Source: Puniceibacterium sediminis (GTDB lineage: Bacteria; Pseudomonadota; Alphaproteobacteria; Rhodobacterales; Rhodobacteraceae). Taken from it: 64,000 bases of DNA. A program made the translations under genes and the position numbers. The notes under the pieces are model-generated. The model was not told the DNA's origin. It made no database searches and was given only the letters and a program-made list of their open reading frames with translations. This document shows, in pieces, positions 57,051 to 64,000 of the stretch. Every line of letters begins with the position of its first letter. Positions within the stretch are counted from its first letter, which is position 1. The stretch covers positions 213,637 to 277,636 of the forward strand of contig NZ_FZNN01000003.1 in the NCBI RefSeq assembly GCF_900188035.1, in the 5' to 3' direction.

Positions 57051-57449
57051 GTGAAGATTGTTCTGGTTTCGGCAGTTGCCCTGATCGATCCTGATGGCCG
57101 TGTGCTTTTGGCGCAGCGGCCTGAGGGGAAATCCATGGCTGGTCTTTGGGAGTTCCCCGGCGGAAAAGTGGAAATGGGTGAAACACCCGAAGCGGCACTG
57201 ATTCGGGAATTGCACGAAGAGCTGGGAATCGAAACCTGGCAGAGTTGTCTCGCTCCTTTGACGTTTGCATCTCACGGCTATGAAGATTTCCATCTTCTGA
57301 TGCCACTTTTTGCCTGCCGTAAGTGGGGTGGAATCGTGCAGCCCTTGGAGAATCAGAGACTTAAGTGGGTTTTGGCGAGCGACTTGTCATCATATCCAAT
57401 GCCGCCAGCTGATGTGCCTTTAATTCCGATTCTACGTGACTGGCTATAA
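57051..57449 (+). CDS. mutT: 8-oxo-dGTP diphosphatase MutT
   Basis: 132 residues from a GTG at 57051. Nudix box GGKVEMGETPEAALIRELHEELGI lies at about 37-60 (shown as G-G-K, GETPE, RELHEELG). It cleans oxidised nucleotides. The GTG start gives the standard family N-terminus (KIVLVSAVALID); in-frame ATGs at 57009 and 57027 lie inside argJ. Four bases after argJ. Confidence 0.88.
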   Translation: MKIVLVSAVALIDPDGRVLLAQRPEGKSMAGLWEFPGGKVEMGETPEAALIRELHEELGIETWQSCLAPLTFASHGYEDFHLLMPLFACRKWGGIVQPLENQRLKWVLASDLSSYPMPPADVPLIPILRDWL

Positions 57450-57610
57450 ATACGGCAGGCTTGTCTGTTAATTTGGCGTGCTGCGGTGCAGAATGTGTCA
57501 CAATTTGGATGTTTATTGAACAATTGTTTCGTTTAGAATGCAACTAACACTAGTTTCCTCGATCATTTCTCACTATTTATGAATTAGAGTTGACATCGGG
57601 GAGCCACGAA

Positions 57611-57733
57611 ATGTTGAAAACTATTATCTTGGGTAGCTGTGTTTCCGTTCAAGGCATTTTGGAGCAGATCCTGCCTGACGGTCGCATGATCGTTCGTGTC
57701 GGAAAGCGGGTCTATACCGGCCTGCCAGTCTGA
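57611..57733 (+). CDS. 40-residue small conserved-looking protein
   Basis: ORF of 40 codons (MLKTIILGSCVSVQGILEQ... ending RVYTGLPV) with GGGGAG seven bases before the ATG. The pattern hydrophobic start, SCVSVQG, DGR-IVRVG, YTG-PV looks like a small beta-rich domain, and I recall similar tiny proteins in related genomes without a function. Located between mutT and the convergent infB. Confidence 0.6.
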   Translation: MLKTIILGSCVSVQGILEQILPDGRMIVRVGKRVYTGLPV

Positions 57734-57869
57734 CGTTGGCCATTTCGTCCGAAACCGCATCAGCCGGAGCGTGAAAACACCGGAGGGAGTTGGGGCAGTT
57801 TTCGGACACGTTGTATTGCAGGCTGTTGGGGGCCAGCGAACATCTAAAGTGAATGACCACGAAACAAGA

Positions 57870-57903
57870 AAAAGGGGAGGCAAAATTGCCTCCCCTTTTT
57901 TGT
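57870..57903. terminator. Bidirectional terminator between the small ORF and infB
   Basis: GGGGAGGCAA pairs with TTGCCTCCCC around a 2-base loop; flanked by an A-run on the left and TTTTTTT on the right, so it can end transcripts from both strands. Confidence 0.9.
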
Positions 57904-57926
57904 CTTCTGTATGAGGTGACCGGAAC

Positions 57927-60446
57927 TCAGAGGTTCCGTTCGACCTCTTCACGCTCGAAAATTTCGATGACATCACCGGGGCGAACGTCCTCGTAGTTCT
58001 CGAACGCCATCCCGCATTCCTGGCCAGAGATAACCTCAGGCACTTCGTCCTTGAAACGCTTGAGCGTCTTGAGGGTGCCTTCGTGAATGACCACGTCGTC
58101 GCGCAGAAGGCGCACACCGGCAGACCGGCGGGCGACGCCTTCGGTGACGAGACAGCCAGCGACCTTGCCAACGTGAGAGACCTTGAAGACCTCCTTGATC
58201 GACGCGTAGCCGATAAACTTTTCACGGATCTCGTTGGACAGCAGGCCAGAGGCCGCCGCCTTCACATCGTCCACGAGGTCATAGATCACGCTGTAATAGC
58301 GAATCTCGACACCCTTCTGGTTCGCCGTTTGACGGGCCGATGCATTGGCCCGAACGTTGAAGCCGAACACCGGTGCACCCGACGCTTCGGCCAGGCCGAT
58401 GTCGGTTTCGGTGATCGCGCCGACACCCGAATGCAGTACGCGAACGCGGACCTCATCGTTGCCGATCTTCTCCATCGCCTGAACGATTGCCTCCGCGGAA
58501 CCCTGCACATCGGCTTTGACGACGATCGGCAGCTCAGAGACGCTCTCGTTCGCCTTGGCATTGGCCATAAGCTGTTCCAGCGTGGTCGCTGCACCAGCAG
58601 CGGCGCGCTTGGCCTTGGCTTTGTTGGCGCGGTATTCGGCGATTTCACGCGCCTGCGCTTCTGTCTCTGTCACGTTCAGAACGTCGCCCGCTTCGGGTGT
58701 ACCGTTCAGGCCGAGCACTTCGACAGGAACCGAAGGACCGGCTTCCGCGATTCGCTCACCCTTGTCGTTGATCAGTGCACGAACCTTGCCGTACTGCTCG
58801 CCGACAACAAAGATATCGCCCTGACGCAATGTTCCGTTCTGAATCAGAACAGTCGCAACCGGGCCGCGGCCCACGTCAAGCTGCGCCTCGATCACCGCGC
58901 CTTGTGCAGCGCGATTCGGGTTTGCCTTGAGTTCGAGAAGTTCCGCCTGAAGCGCAATCGCTTCGAGCAGTTCGTCCAGACCCTGACCTGTGTGCGCCGA
59001 CACTTCCACGTCCTGCACTTCACCGGACATCTGTTCGACAACCACTTCGTGCTGCAGAAGATCCGTGCGCACCTTGGTCGGGTTCGCGTCGTGCTTGTCG
59101 ATCTTGTTGATGGCGACAATCATCGGCACATCGGCCGCTTTGGCATGGTGGATCGCTTCAATCGTTTGCGGCATTACAGCGTCGTCTGCGGCAACCACCA
59201 GCACCACGATGTCGGTCACCTGAGCCCCGCGAGAACGCATGGAGGTAAAGGCCGCGTGGCCGGGTGTGTCGAGGAAGGACAGCACAGCGCCCGAGTCGGT
59301 CGTGACCTGATAGGCTCCGATATGCTGAGTGATCCCGCCGGCTTCGCCCGACACGACCTTGGTTTTGCGAATCGCGTCCAGAAGCGACGTCTTTCCGTGG
59401 TCGACGTGGCCCATGATCGTGATGACAGGGGGGCGCGTGACCAGATCTTCCGGTTTGTCGTCGACTTTCGTGATGACATCCTCGACATCCGAATCCGACA
59501 CACGCACCACGCGGTGGCCAAATTCTTCAATGATCAGCTCTGCGGTATCCGCATCGATGGTTTCGTTCTGCGTCACCATCATGCCGCTCTGCATGAGAGA
59601 CTTGACCACATCACCGACACGTTCCGCCATACGGTTGGCCAGCTCGGAAACGACGATGGCTTCGGGCAGTTGAACGTCCCGCACAACCTTTTCGCGCGAA
59701 ACCTGACCGCCCATCGCCTTTTGACGCGCACGCTCTTGCTTGCGCTTCATCGCGGCCATGGATTTCTGACGACCGCCCTCACCGGACAGTGCCTGGTTGA
59801 GCGTCAGCTTGCCTGCGCGGCGACCACCTGCGTCGTCGCGTGCTTTAACGCCACGGCCACGCTCTTCGCGTTCGCGTTCCGCCTTGCGGGGACCTGCGGC
59901 CGCCGGGGCGGCTTTGTTGGTTGCGCCAGTGCGGGCAGCAGCATCGGGCGCCGAAACAGGAGCAGACGCAGTAGGTGCCGGTGCGGAGGCCGCCTTGGCG
60001 TCCTCTGCAGCTAGGCGCTTCTTGCGTTCTTCTTCTTCTGCCTTGGCTTTGATGGCTTCTGCCGCTTCGCGCTGTTCGCGCTCTTTGGTCTCTTGCTCGG
60101 CCCGGCGGCGGTCACGCTCTTCTGCGCGCTCGCGCTCGTTGGCTTCGCGTTGGGCAATCTCATCGGCTTCGCGGGCCTTTGCGGCCTGCAATGCCTTGAG
60201 ACGGCGTTCCATCTCGGCGTCGGAAATGCCTGCAGGACGCTTGGCTGTCACGCCTGGGGATGCGTTTGCCGCACCCGGGGCGGCGCCAGGCTTCGGGGCG
60301 CCCGTCTTGGGCACCACGACGCGCTTGCGTTTGGTTTCCACCACGACGTTCTTGGTGCGCCCATGGCTAAAGCTCTGCTTTACGTTCCCGGACCGGGGAC
60401 CACCACCGCGCAAACCCAATGTCTTCTTACCGTCGTTATCGCTCAT
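57927..60446 (-). CDS. infB: Translation initiation factor IF-2
   Basis: 839 residues. A long charged N-terminal region (about 1-260: Lys/Arg/Glu-rich coiled stretches such as [18 protein letters not shown] runs), then the G domain with GHVDHGKT (about 346-353), DTPGHAAF and NKIDK, followed by IF-2 domains. It places initiator tRNA on the ribosome. Last gene of rimP-nusA-ylxR-infB; nine-base gap from ylxR; bidirectional terminator after it. Confidence 0.97.
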   Translation of the reverse strand: MSDNDGKKTLGLRGGGPRSGNVKQSFSHGRTKNVVVETKRKRVVVPKTGAPKPGAAPGAANASPGVTAKRPAGISDAEMERRLKALQAAKAREADEIAQREANERERAEERDRRRAEQETKEREQREAAEAIKAKAEEEERKKRLAAEDAKAASAPAPTASAPVSAPDAAARTGATNKAAPAAAGPRKAEREREERGRGVKARDDAGGRRAGKLTLNQALSGEGGRQKSMAAMKRKQERARQKAMGGQVSREKVVRDVQLPEAIVVSELANRMAERVGDVVKSLMQSGMMVTQNETIDADTAELIIEEFGHRVVRVSDSDVEDVITKVDDKPEDLVTRPPVITIMGHVDHGKTSLLDAIRKTKVVSGEAGGITQHIGAYQVTTDSGAVLSFLDTPGHAAFTSMRSRGAQVTDIVVLVVAADDAVMPQTIEAIHHAKAADVPMIVAINKIDKHDANPTKVRTDLLQHEVVVEQMSGEVQDVEVSAHTGQGLDELLEAIALQAELLELKANPNRAAQGAVIEAQLDVGRGPVATVLIQNGTLRQGDIFVVGEQYGKVRALINDKGERIAEAGPSVPVEVLGLNGTPEAGDVLNVTETEAQAREIAEYRANKAKAKRAAAGAATTLEQLMANAKANESVSELPIVVKADVQGSAEAIVQAMEKIGNDEVRVRVLHSGVGAITETDIGLAEASGAPVFGFNVRANASARQTANQKGVEIRYYSVIYDLVDDVKAAASGLLSNEIREKFIGYASIKEVFKVSHVGKVAGCLVTEGVARRSAGVRLLRDDVVIHEGTLKTLKRFKDEVPEVISGQECGMAFENYEDVRPGDVIEIFEREEVERNL

Positions 60447-60455
60447 AAAGCTCTC

Positions 60456-61091
60456 TTATCCTTTCGTGCGGCCGTTGCCGCCGACATCAGCATTGACAGT
60501 TCCAATGCGTATGCCCTTCAATCGCTGGGCTTCCTCTACAACACGTTTCGTGAGTCCGCCAGCGCCAAGCGCTGCGTGTATTACAGATTGTCGTCCAAAG
60601 GCCAACCCCAACTCCTGCGCCGTGAGCCAGCCGATGTAACTTCCGAAGTGTGGCGTGCTCAGCTTGGTCTTGCCACGGGCAGATCCGTCACTCGACTGGA
60701 TCAGAACTTCGGCTTCTTCTTTGGACAGCCAATCCTTGACCCGTTCATAACCCGCAACCGCAGACCCGGAACGCCGGGCCAGGCTAATAAGGTCCACAAC
60801 GCGCCGGGCCAGCATTGGTTCCAGCTGGTCCAGCATTTCTTCGTTCACCGTCACCGGTTTCTTGGCGGCGCGGGCAAACAGGCCCTTCTTTACCGCCTTG
60901 GCAAGCGCATCCTTATCCGCCGCAACCCAGATGCCCCGACCGGGCAATTTGCCCATGAGGTCGGGAACGATCTGGTTTTCTGGTCCGACAACGAACCGGA
61001 TCAGCCCATGTTTTGGCTGGACCTCGCCGGTCGCGATACATTTGCGCTCGGCTCCGTCGTCCAGTTCTTTGGTCGCGCCGCCTCGGGACAT
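60456..61091 (-). CDS. YlxR/DUF448 plus L7Ae-fold RNA-binding protein
   Basis: 211 residues. N-terminal DUF448/YlxR domain (about 8-85: ERKCIATGEVQPKHGLIRFVVGPE, LPGRGIWVAADKDALAKA) and an L7Ae-like domain (about 95-190). YlxR binds RNA near NusA and modulates transcription. Two bases after nusA; nine bases before infB. Confidence 0.93.
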   Translation of the reverse strand: MSRGGATKELDDGAERKCIATGEVQPKHGLIRFVVGPENQIVPDLMGKLPGRGIWVAADKDALAKAVKKGLFARAAKKPVTVNEEMLDQLEPMLARRVVDLISLARRSGSAVAGYERVKDWLSKEEAEVLIQSSDGSARGKTKLSTPHFGSYIGWLTAQELGLAFGRQSVIHAALGAGGLTKRVVEEAQRLKGIRIGTVNADVGGNGRTKG

Positions 61092-61093
61092 GA

Positions 61094-62713
61094 TCAGGCC
61101 TCTTCGCCGTCTTCAGCCGGTTCGGCGTCTTCGTCGGTCTCATTGGGCTCAAGTTCGGTTGGATCGACCCAACCCAGCAGAACCCGCGCGGTCATGACCA
61201 TGTTCTGCGCCTCCTCCAGTGAGACGTCGAACTTTTCAAGCAGACCATCGTCCTTGTGACGTTGACCTTTCTCTGTGGTCCAGCCGCCGGCCAGTTCCCA
61301 GTCTGCGCAGGTCGCGAAGTCTTCGAGCGTCTTTACACCGTCCAAGGCCAGAGCCTCAAGCATTTGGGGTGTCAGGCCTTCGAATTCAACCAAGCTGTCC
61401 TCAACACCCAGTTCACGGGCGTGCTCCATTGCCTTACGGGCCAACTCTTCGAGCTGCTCTTTGGCACGGGTTTGCAGCTCTGCCGCAGTATCCGCATCGA
61501 CGCCGTCGATCACCAGCAGTTCGTCCAGATCCACATAGGCGACTTCTTCGAGGTTGGTGAACCCTTCGGAAACCAGGAGCTGGGCAAAGAATTCATCAAG
61601 GTCCAGCGTGTCCATGAACAGCTGAGTCCGCTCTTCGAATTCCTTCTGACGGCGCTTGGATTCCTCTTCCTCAGTCATGATATCGATATCGAGACCGGTC
61701 AGCTGGGATGCCAGGCGAACGTTCTGGCCACGACGGCCAATTGCCAGTGAAAGCTGCTCGTCGGGCACTACAACCTCGATCCGCTCTGCGTCTTCGTCCA
61801 GAACCACCTTCGTGACTTCGGCCGGTTGAAGCGCGTTCACGAGGAATGTCGGGATATCCTCATTCCACGGGATGATGTCGATCTTTTCGCCCTGAAGCTC
61901 GTTCACCACGGCCTGAACACGGCTGCCGCGCATACCAACGCAAGCACCCACCGGGTCGATCGAGCTGTCATACGAGATGACGGCGATCTTGGCGCGCGAA
62001 CCCGGGTCACGGGCGACGGCTTTGATCTCGATGATGCCGTCATAGATCTCGGGCACTTCCATCTTGAACAGCTCAGCCATGAACTGCGGGTCGGTGCGCG
62101 ACAGGAAAATCTGCGGGCCGCGGGCCTCACGACGTACATCCTTGATGTAGCAGCGGATACGGTCGTTCGGGCGATAGCTTTCGCGTCCGATCTTTTCGTT
62201 GCGGCGCAGGATTGCTTCGCCACGGCCCACATCGACGATGACGTTGCCGTACTCCTCGCGCTTGACCTGACCGTTGATGATTGTCCCGGCGCGATCCTTG
62301 AATTCCTCGTACTGACGGTCACGCTCTGCTTCGCGGACCTTTTGCAGAATCACCTGCTTGGCCGACTGGGCGGCGATCCGGCCCATGTCGACGGGGGGGA
62401 CTTCCTCGATGAACTCGTCACCCACTTTGGGGTCGGCCATGTATTGCTTGGCCTGCTGAACCGTGAACTCTGCCTGATAGTTCTCAAGCAGGTCGTCTTC
62501 GACCACGGTACGTACCCGTGTGAACGAGGCACGGCCGGTCTTGCGATCAATCTTGACGCGAATATCCATCTCGGCGCCGTAACGAGACTTGGCCGCACGC
62601 GAGAGCGACTCTTCCATCGCTTCGACGACCAGACCGGGGTCGATCATCTTTTCGCGCGCAACGGCTTCGGCAGTTTGCAACAGCTCAAGCTGGTTGGCAG
62701 AGGTAATCGCCAT
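61094..62713 (-). CDS. nusA: Transcription termination/antitermination factor NusA
   Basis: 539 residues. N-terminal RNAP-binding domain (about 1-125), S1 domain (GQVKREEYGNVIVDVGRGEAILRRNE), two KH domains (VGACVGMRGSRVQAVVNELQGEKIDI; AIGRRGQNVRLASQL) and C-terminal acidic repeats ending DEDAEPAEDGEEA. AGGAG precedes the ATG, overlapping the end of rimP. Regulates pausing, termination and antitermination. Confidence 0.97.
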   Translation of the reverse strand: MAITSANQLELLQTAEAVAREKMIDPGLVVEAMEESLSRAAKSRYGAEMDIRVKIDRKTGRASFTRVRTVVEDDLLENYQAEFTVQQAKQYMADPKVGDEFIEEVPPVDMGRIAAQSAKQVILQKVREAERDRQYEEFKDRAGTIINGQVKREEYGNVIVDVGRGEAILRRNEKIGRESYRPNDRIRCYIKDVRREARGPQIFLSRTDPQFMAELFKMEVPEIYDGIIEIKAVARDPGSRAKIAVISYDSSIDPVGACVGMRGSRVQAVVNELQGEKIDIIPWNEDIPTFLVNALQPAEVTKVVLDEDAERIEVVVPDEQLSLAIGRRGQNVRLASQLTGLDIDIMTEEEESKRRQKEFEERTQLFMDTLDLDEFFAQLLVSEGFTNLEEVAYVDLDELLVIDGVDADTAAELQTRAKEQLEELARKAMEHARELGVEDSLVEFEGLTPQMLEALALDGVKTLEDFATCADWELAGGWTTEKGQRHKDDGLLEKFDVSLEEAQNMVMTARVLLGWVDPTELEPNETDEDAEPAEDGEEA

Positions 62714-62718
62714 TTCTC

Positions 62719-63288
62719 TTACTCCTCGTGCGGGCCGTCTTCGGCCTCGATCTCGTCAAAAATGGTGGGGTCGGGTGCCGCCGCCTTGCGGGCTCGCAGC
62801 ATTTCCTTGATCAGGTCATCGGTCAGGACAAGCTTGGCCTCGGCCAGCCAGTCGAATTTCAGTCCGACAGTGCCCTCATCGATATTTATCAGCACCTCGT
62901 CACCCTCGACCCCGGCTATGATACCGCGCCAGCGTTTGCGCCCGTCGATCAGCTCCGAAGTCTCGATCTTGGCCTCATAGCCCTCAAAGGTGTCGAAGTC
63001 TTTGAGGCGGGTAAGCGGGCGGTCGATGCCGGGGCTCGAGACCTCGAGTGTAAAGGCGTCCAAGATCGGGTCCTCGACATCAAGCACCGCGCTCACAGCC
63101 GTGCTGATCCGGGCGCATTCATCAACCTCGATACCGCCTTCAGGGCGTTCCGCCATGATTTGCAATGTTGGGGTGTTACCGCCCATTAGACGAATTCGGA
63201 CCAGCTCGAACCCCATGTCCTCGATGACGGGGGTCAGAATCTCGGCCAGACGTTTGTCCATGGCGGCTTTGGCGATCATATCGGTCAT
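62719..63288 (-). CDS. rimP: Ribosome maturation factor RimP
   Basis: 189 residues. [28 protein letters not shown] and the C-terminal Sm-like domain are typical. It is needed for 30S assembly. The start at 63288 (or 63279) has no strong ribosome site. An open frame continues upstream to 63954, but it runs through a terminator hairpin and reads as noise. Confidence 0.92.
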   Translation of the reverse strand: MTDMIAKAAMDKRLAEILTPVIEDMGFELVRIRLMGGNTPTLQIMAERPEGGIEVDECARISTAVSAVLDVEDPILDAFTLEVSSPGIDRPLTRLKDFDTFEGYEAKIETSELIDGRKRWRGIIAGVEGDEVLINIDEGTVGLKFDWLAEAKLVLTDDLIKEMLRARKAAAPDPTIFDEIEAEDGPHEE

Positions 63289-63916
63289 AGGTCTTGGGTA
63301 TCCATGTGTTTTGAACACAAAAAAACGGGCGCGCGGCCCGTTGCTCTTTCCCGGTGGAGCGTTCGGGGTGGAGACCGACGCGCCGCTATTGAAGCTCATA
63401 TACGCGCCGCTCGCCCAAACTGCAAGGGAGAACGCGACCCTGTTTTCCTGGCTATGTGATGGCTCAGAAGGCACGCTTCGGGAGAGCGAGAGGTGCTGAC
63501 AGAAATCCGCGCCTATACAGTATATATAGCTGGCCCTGATGCGGGCCATCGAAAAGCGGGTTAAAGCGGCGCGCAAAGCGCCATCCAGAAGGTCGGCTGT
63601 CTGCGGGATTATCGGGCAGGGCGCTCTAGCAGAGCGAAGTCTAAATGTGATTCTGCGCCATCCATCGAGAATCGCGCCGAATTTTGGTGAGTCCGTCATA
63701 TTTTTGAAGATAATTTCTGCAAGCATGAAGGCGACTCGCCATGGAGCGACAATTTCCGACTCGATTTTCCTACGGAGATTGCCTGCCTGACGAAGGAATT
63801 TGGCCGAACTACGTGCCTTCGGCCCCATATTGACTGTTCGTCGGCCCATGAAACGCCAAGTTTCAGGGCTGAATCGAAGAAAATCGGCCTGATGTGCGAT
63901 TTTTTGAAAAAAGCGC
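63289..63916. other. Gene-free region between rimP and the right-end promoter
   Basis: About 630 bases with the leader of the rimP operon on the left (including the terminator at 63316) and, on the right, the approach to a putative rRNA promoter. A TATATATACT-like -10 candidate on the minus strand near 63525 could start the rimP leader, giving a leader of about 230 bases. No tRNA is visible. Confidence 0.45.
63316..63343 (-). terminator. Terminator/attenuator in the leader of rimP-nusA-ylxR-infB
   Basis: On the minus strand AACGGGC and GCCCGTT form a stem around CGCGC, followed by TTTTT, about 30 bases before the rimP start. There is no gene between it and the presumed promoter, so it may attenuate the operon, perhaps in response to NusA or translation. 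Confidence 0.72.
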
Positions 63917-63945
63917 TTGCGGGTTTTGTGTAGTAACCGTAGAAC
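63917..63945 (+). promoter_or_regulatory. Probable rRNA operon promoter, pointing out of the window
   Basis: TTGCGG (-35) and TAGAAC (-10) separated by exactly 17 bases. The upstream T/A-rich stretch (GATTTTTTGAAAAAAG) and downstream CCCCCCTCACCGGCGGC look like rRNA operon promoters I recall from related Rhodobacteraceae. No gene is visible in the last 55 bases, consistent with the start of a long rRNA leader. Confidence 0.6.
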
Positions 63946-64000
63946 CCCCCTCACCGGCGGCGCTGAGGCGCTAACGGGACGCCAGACGGGGCGAACGGGA

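Noticed and set aside
58083..60014. 643-codon open frame antisense to infB
   Set aside because: Mirror of the infB codon pattern with low-complexity His/Arg-rich translation; infB is unambiguous.
63340..63480. tRNA upstream of rimP (as metY in E. coli)
   Set aside because: No TTCRA T-loop or acceptor-stem pairing could be found in this stretch on the minus strand.
63289..63954. N-terminal extension of rimP by about 220 codons
   Set aside because: Would translate through an intrinsic terminator; the added residues lack any family similarity.

Overview
The window is a stretch of alphaproteobacterial chromosome from the Rhodobacteraceae/Roseobacter group. The evidence is the gene content and protein sequence: glcDEF, creatinase, DUF1285, DUF1203, a CHCC zinc finger next to polA, lptCAB-hpf-ptsN without rpoN, rimP-nusA-ylxR-infB, and dnaK-dnaJ behind an alphaproteobacterial RpoH promoter. 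GC is high and genes are dense. I see no prophage, insertion sequence, CRISPR array or tRNA. This looks like core chromosome with a few lineage-specific inserts.

Layout. 1-7.7 kb: the tail of smpB, a redoxin-like protein, a small membrane protein, sseA-tyrB (sulfurtransferase and aminotransferase, overlapping), a 24-residue membrane protein with csbD between two near-identical terminators, a monooxygenase-fold protein, a cupin, creatinase and an alpha/beta hydrolase. 7.8-12.3 kb: succinate-semialdehyde dehydrogenase, an exported phytase-like esterase and a small exported protein. 12.3-18.2 kb: two membrane proteins (DUF599, HemJ-like) divergent from glycolate oxidase glcD-glcE-glcF, then an RpoH-driven Hsp20. 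18.4-25.1 kb: a four-gene overlapping operon moxR-DUF58-DUF4159/BatA-VWA-like. 25.1-28.1 kb: DUF1285, HIT, DUF1203, an orphan ABC ATPase and a CHCC zinc finger. 28.2-36.7 kb: polA, a subtilase, nth-pfkB, an Ada-like methyltransferase, an OmpA lipoprotein and an FMN reductase. 36.7-46.8 kb: a VOC protein, a MaoC-like dehydratase, an ExoY-type sugar transferase, RNase D, lptC-lptA-lptB-hpf-ptsN, galU-galE and cysQ. 47-57.7 kb: alkB, dnaK-dnaJ, radC, secA, a parvulin, argJ-mutT and a 40-residue small ORF. 57.9-64 kb: the rimP-nusA-ylxR-infB operon, then a probable rRNA promoter pointing out of the right end.

How genes work together. lptC/lptA/lptB supply part of the lipopolysaccharide export machine. 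galU, galE and the sugar transferase supply surface polysaccharide precursors and the first lipid-linked sugar. nusA/infB/rimP/ylxR link transcription and translation. dnaK/dnaJ/hsp20 form a heat-shock group under RpoH. nth, alkB, the Ada-like protein, mutT, polA and radC are DNA repair or DNA-associated genes scattered through the window.

The most unusual signal is non-coding. Two ~50-bp elements (5422-5472 and 51086-51137) each carry five copies of CCATACG on an 11-bp pitch, with the same order of spacer types, each next to a strong hairpin and 45 kb apart. I do not recognise this element.
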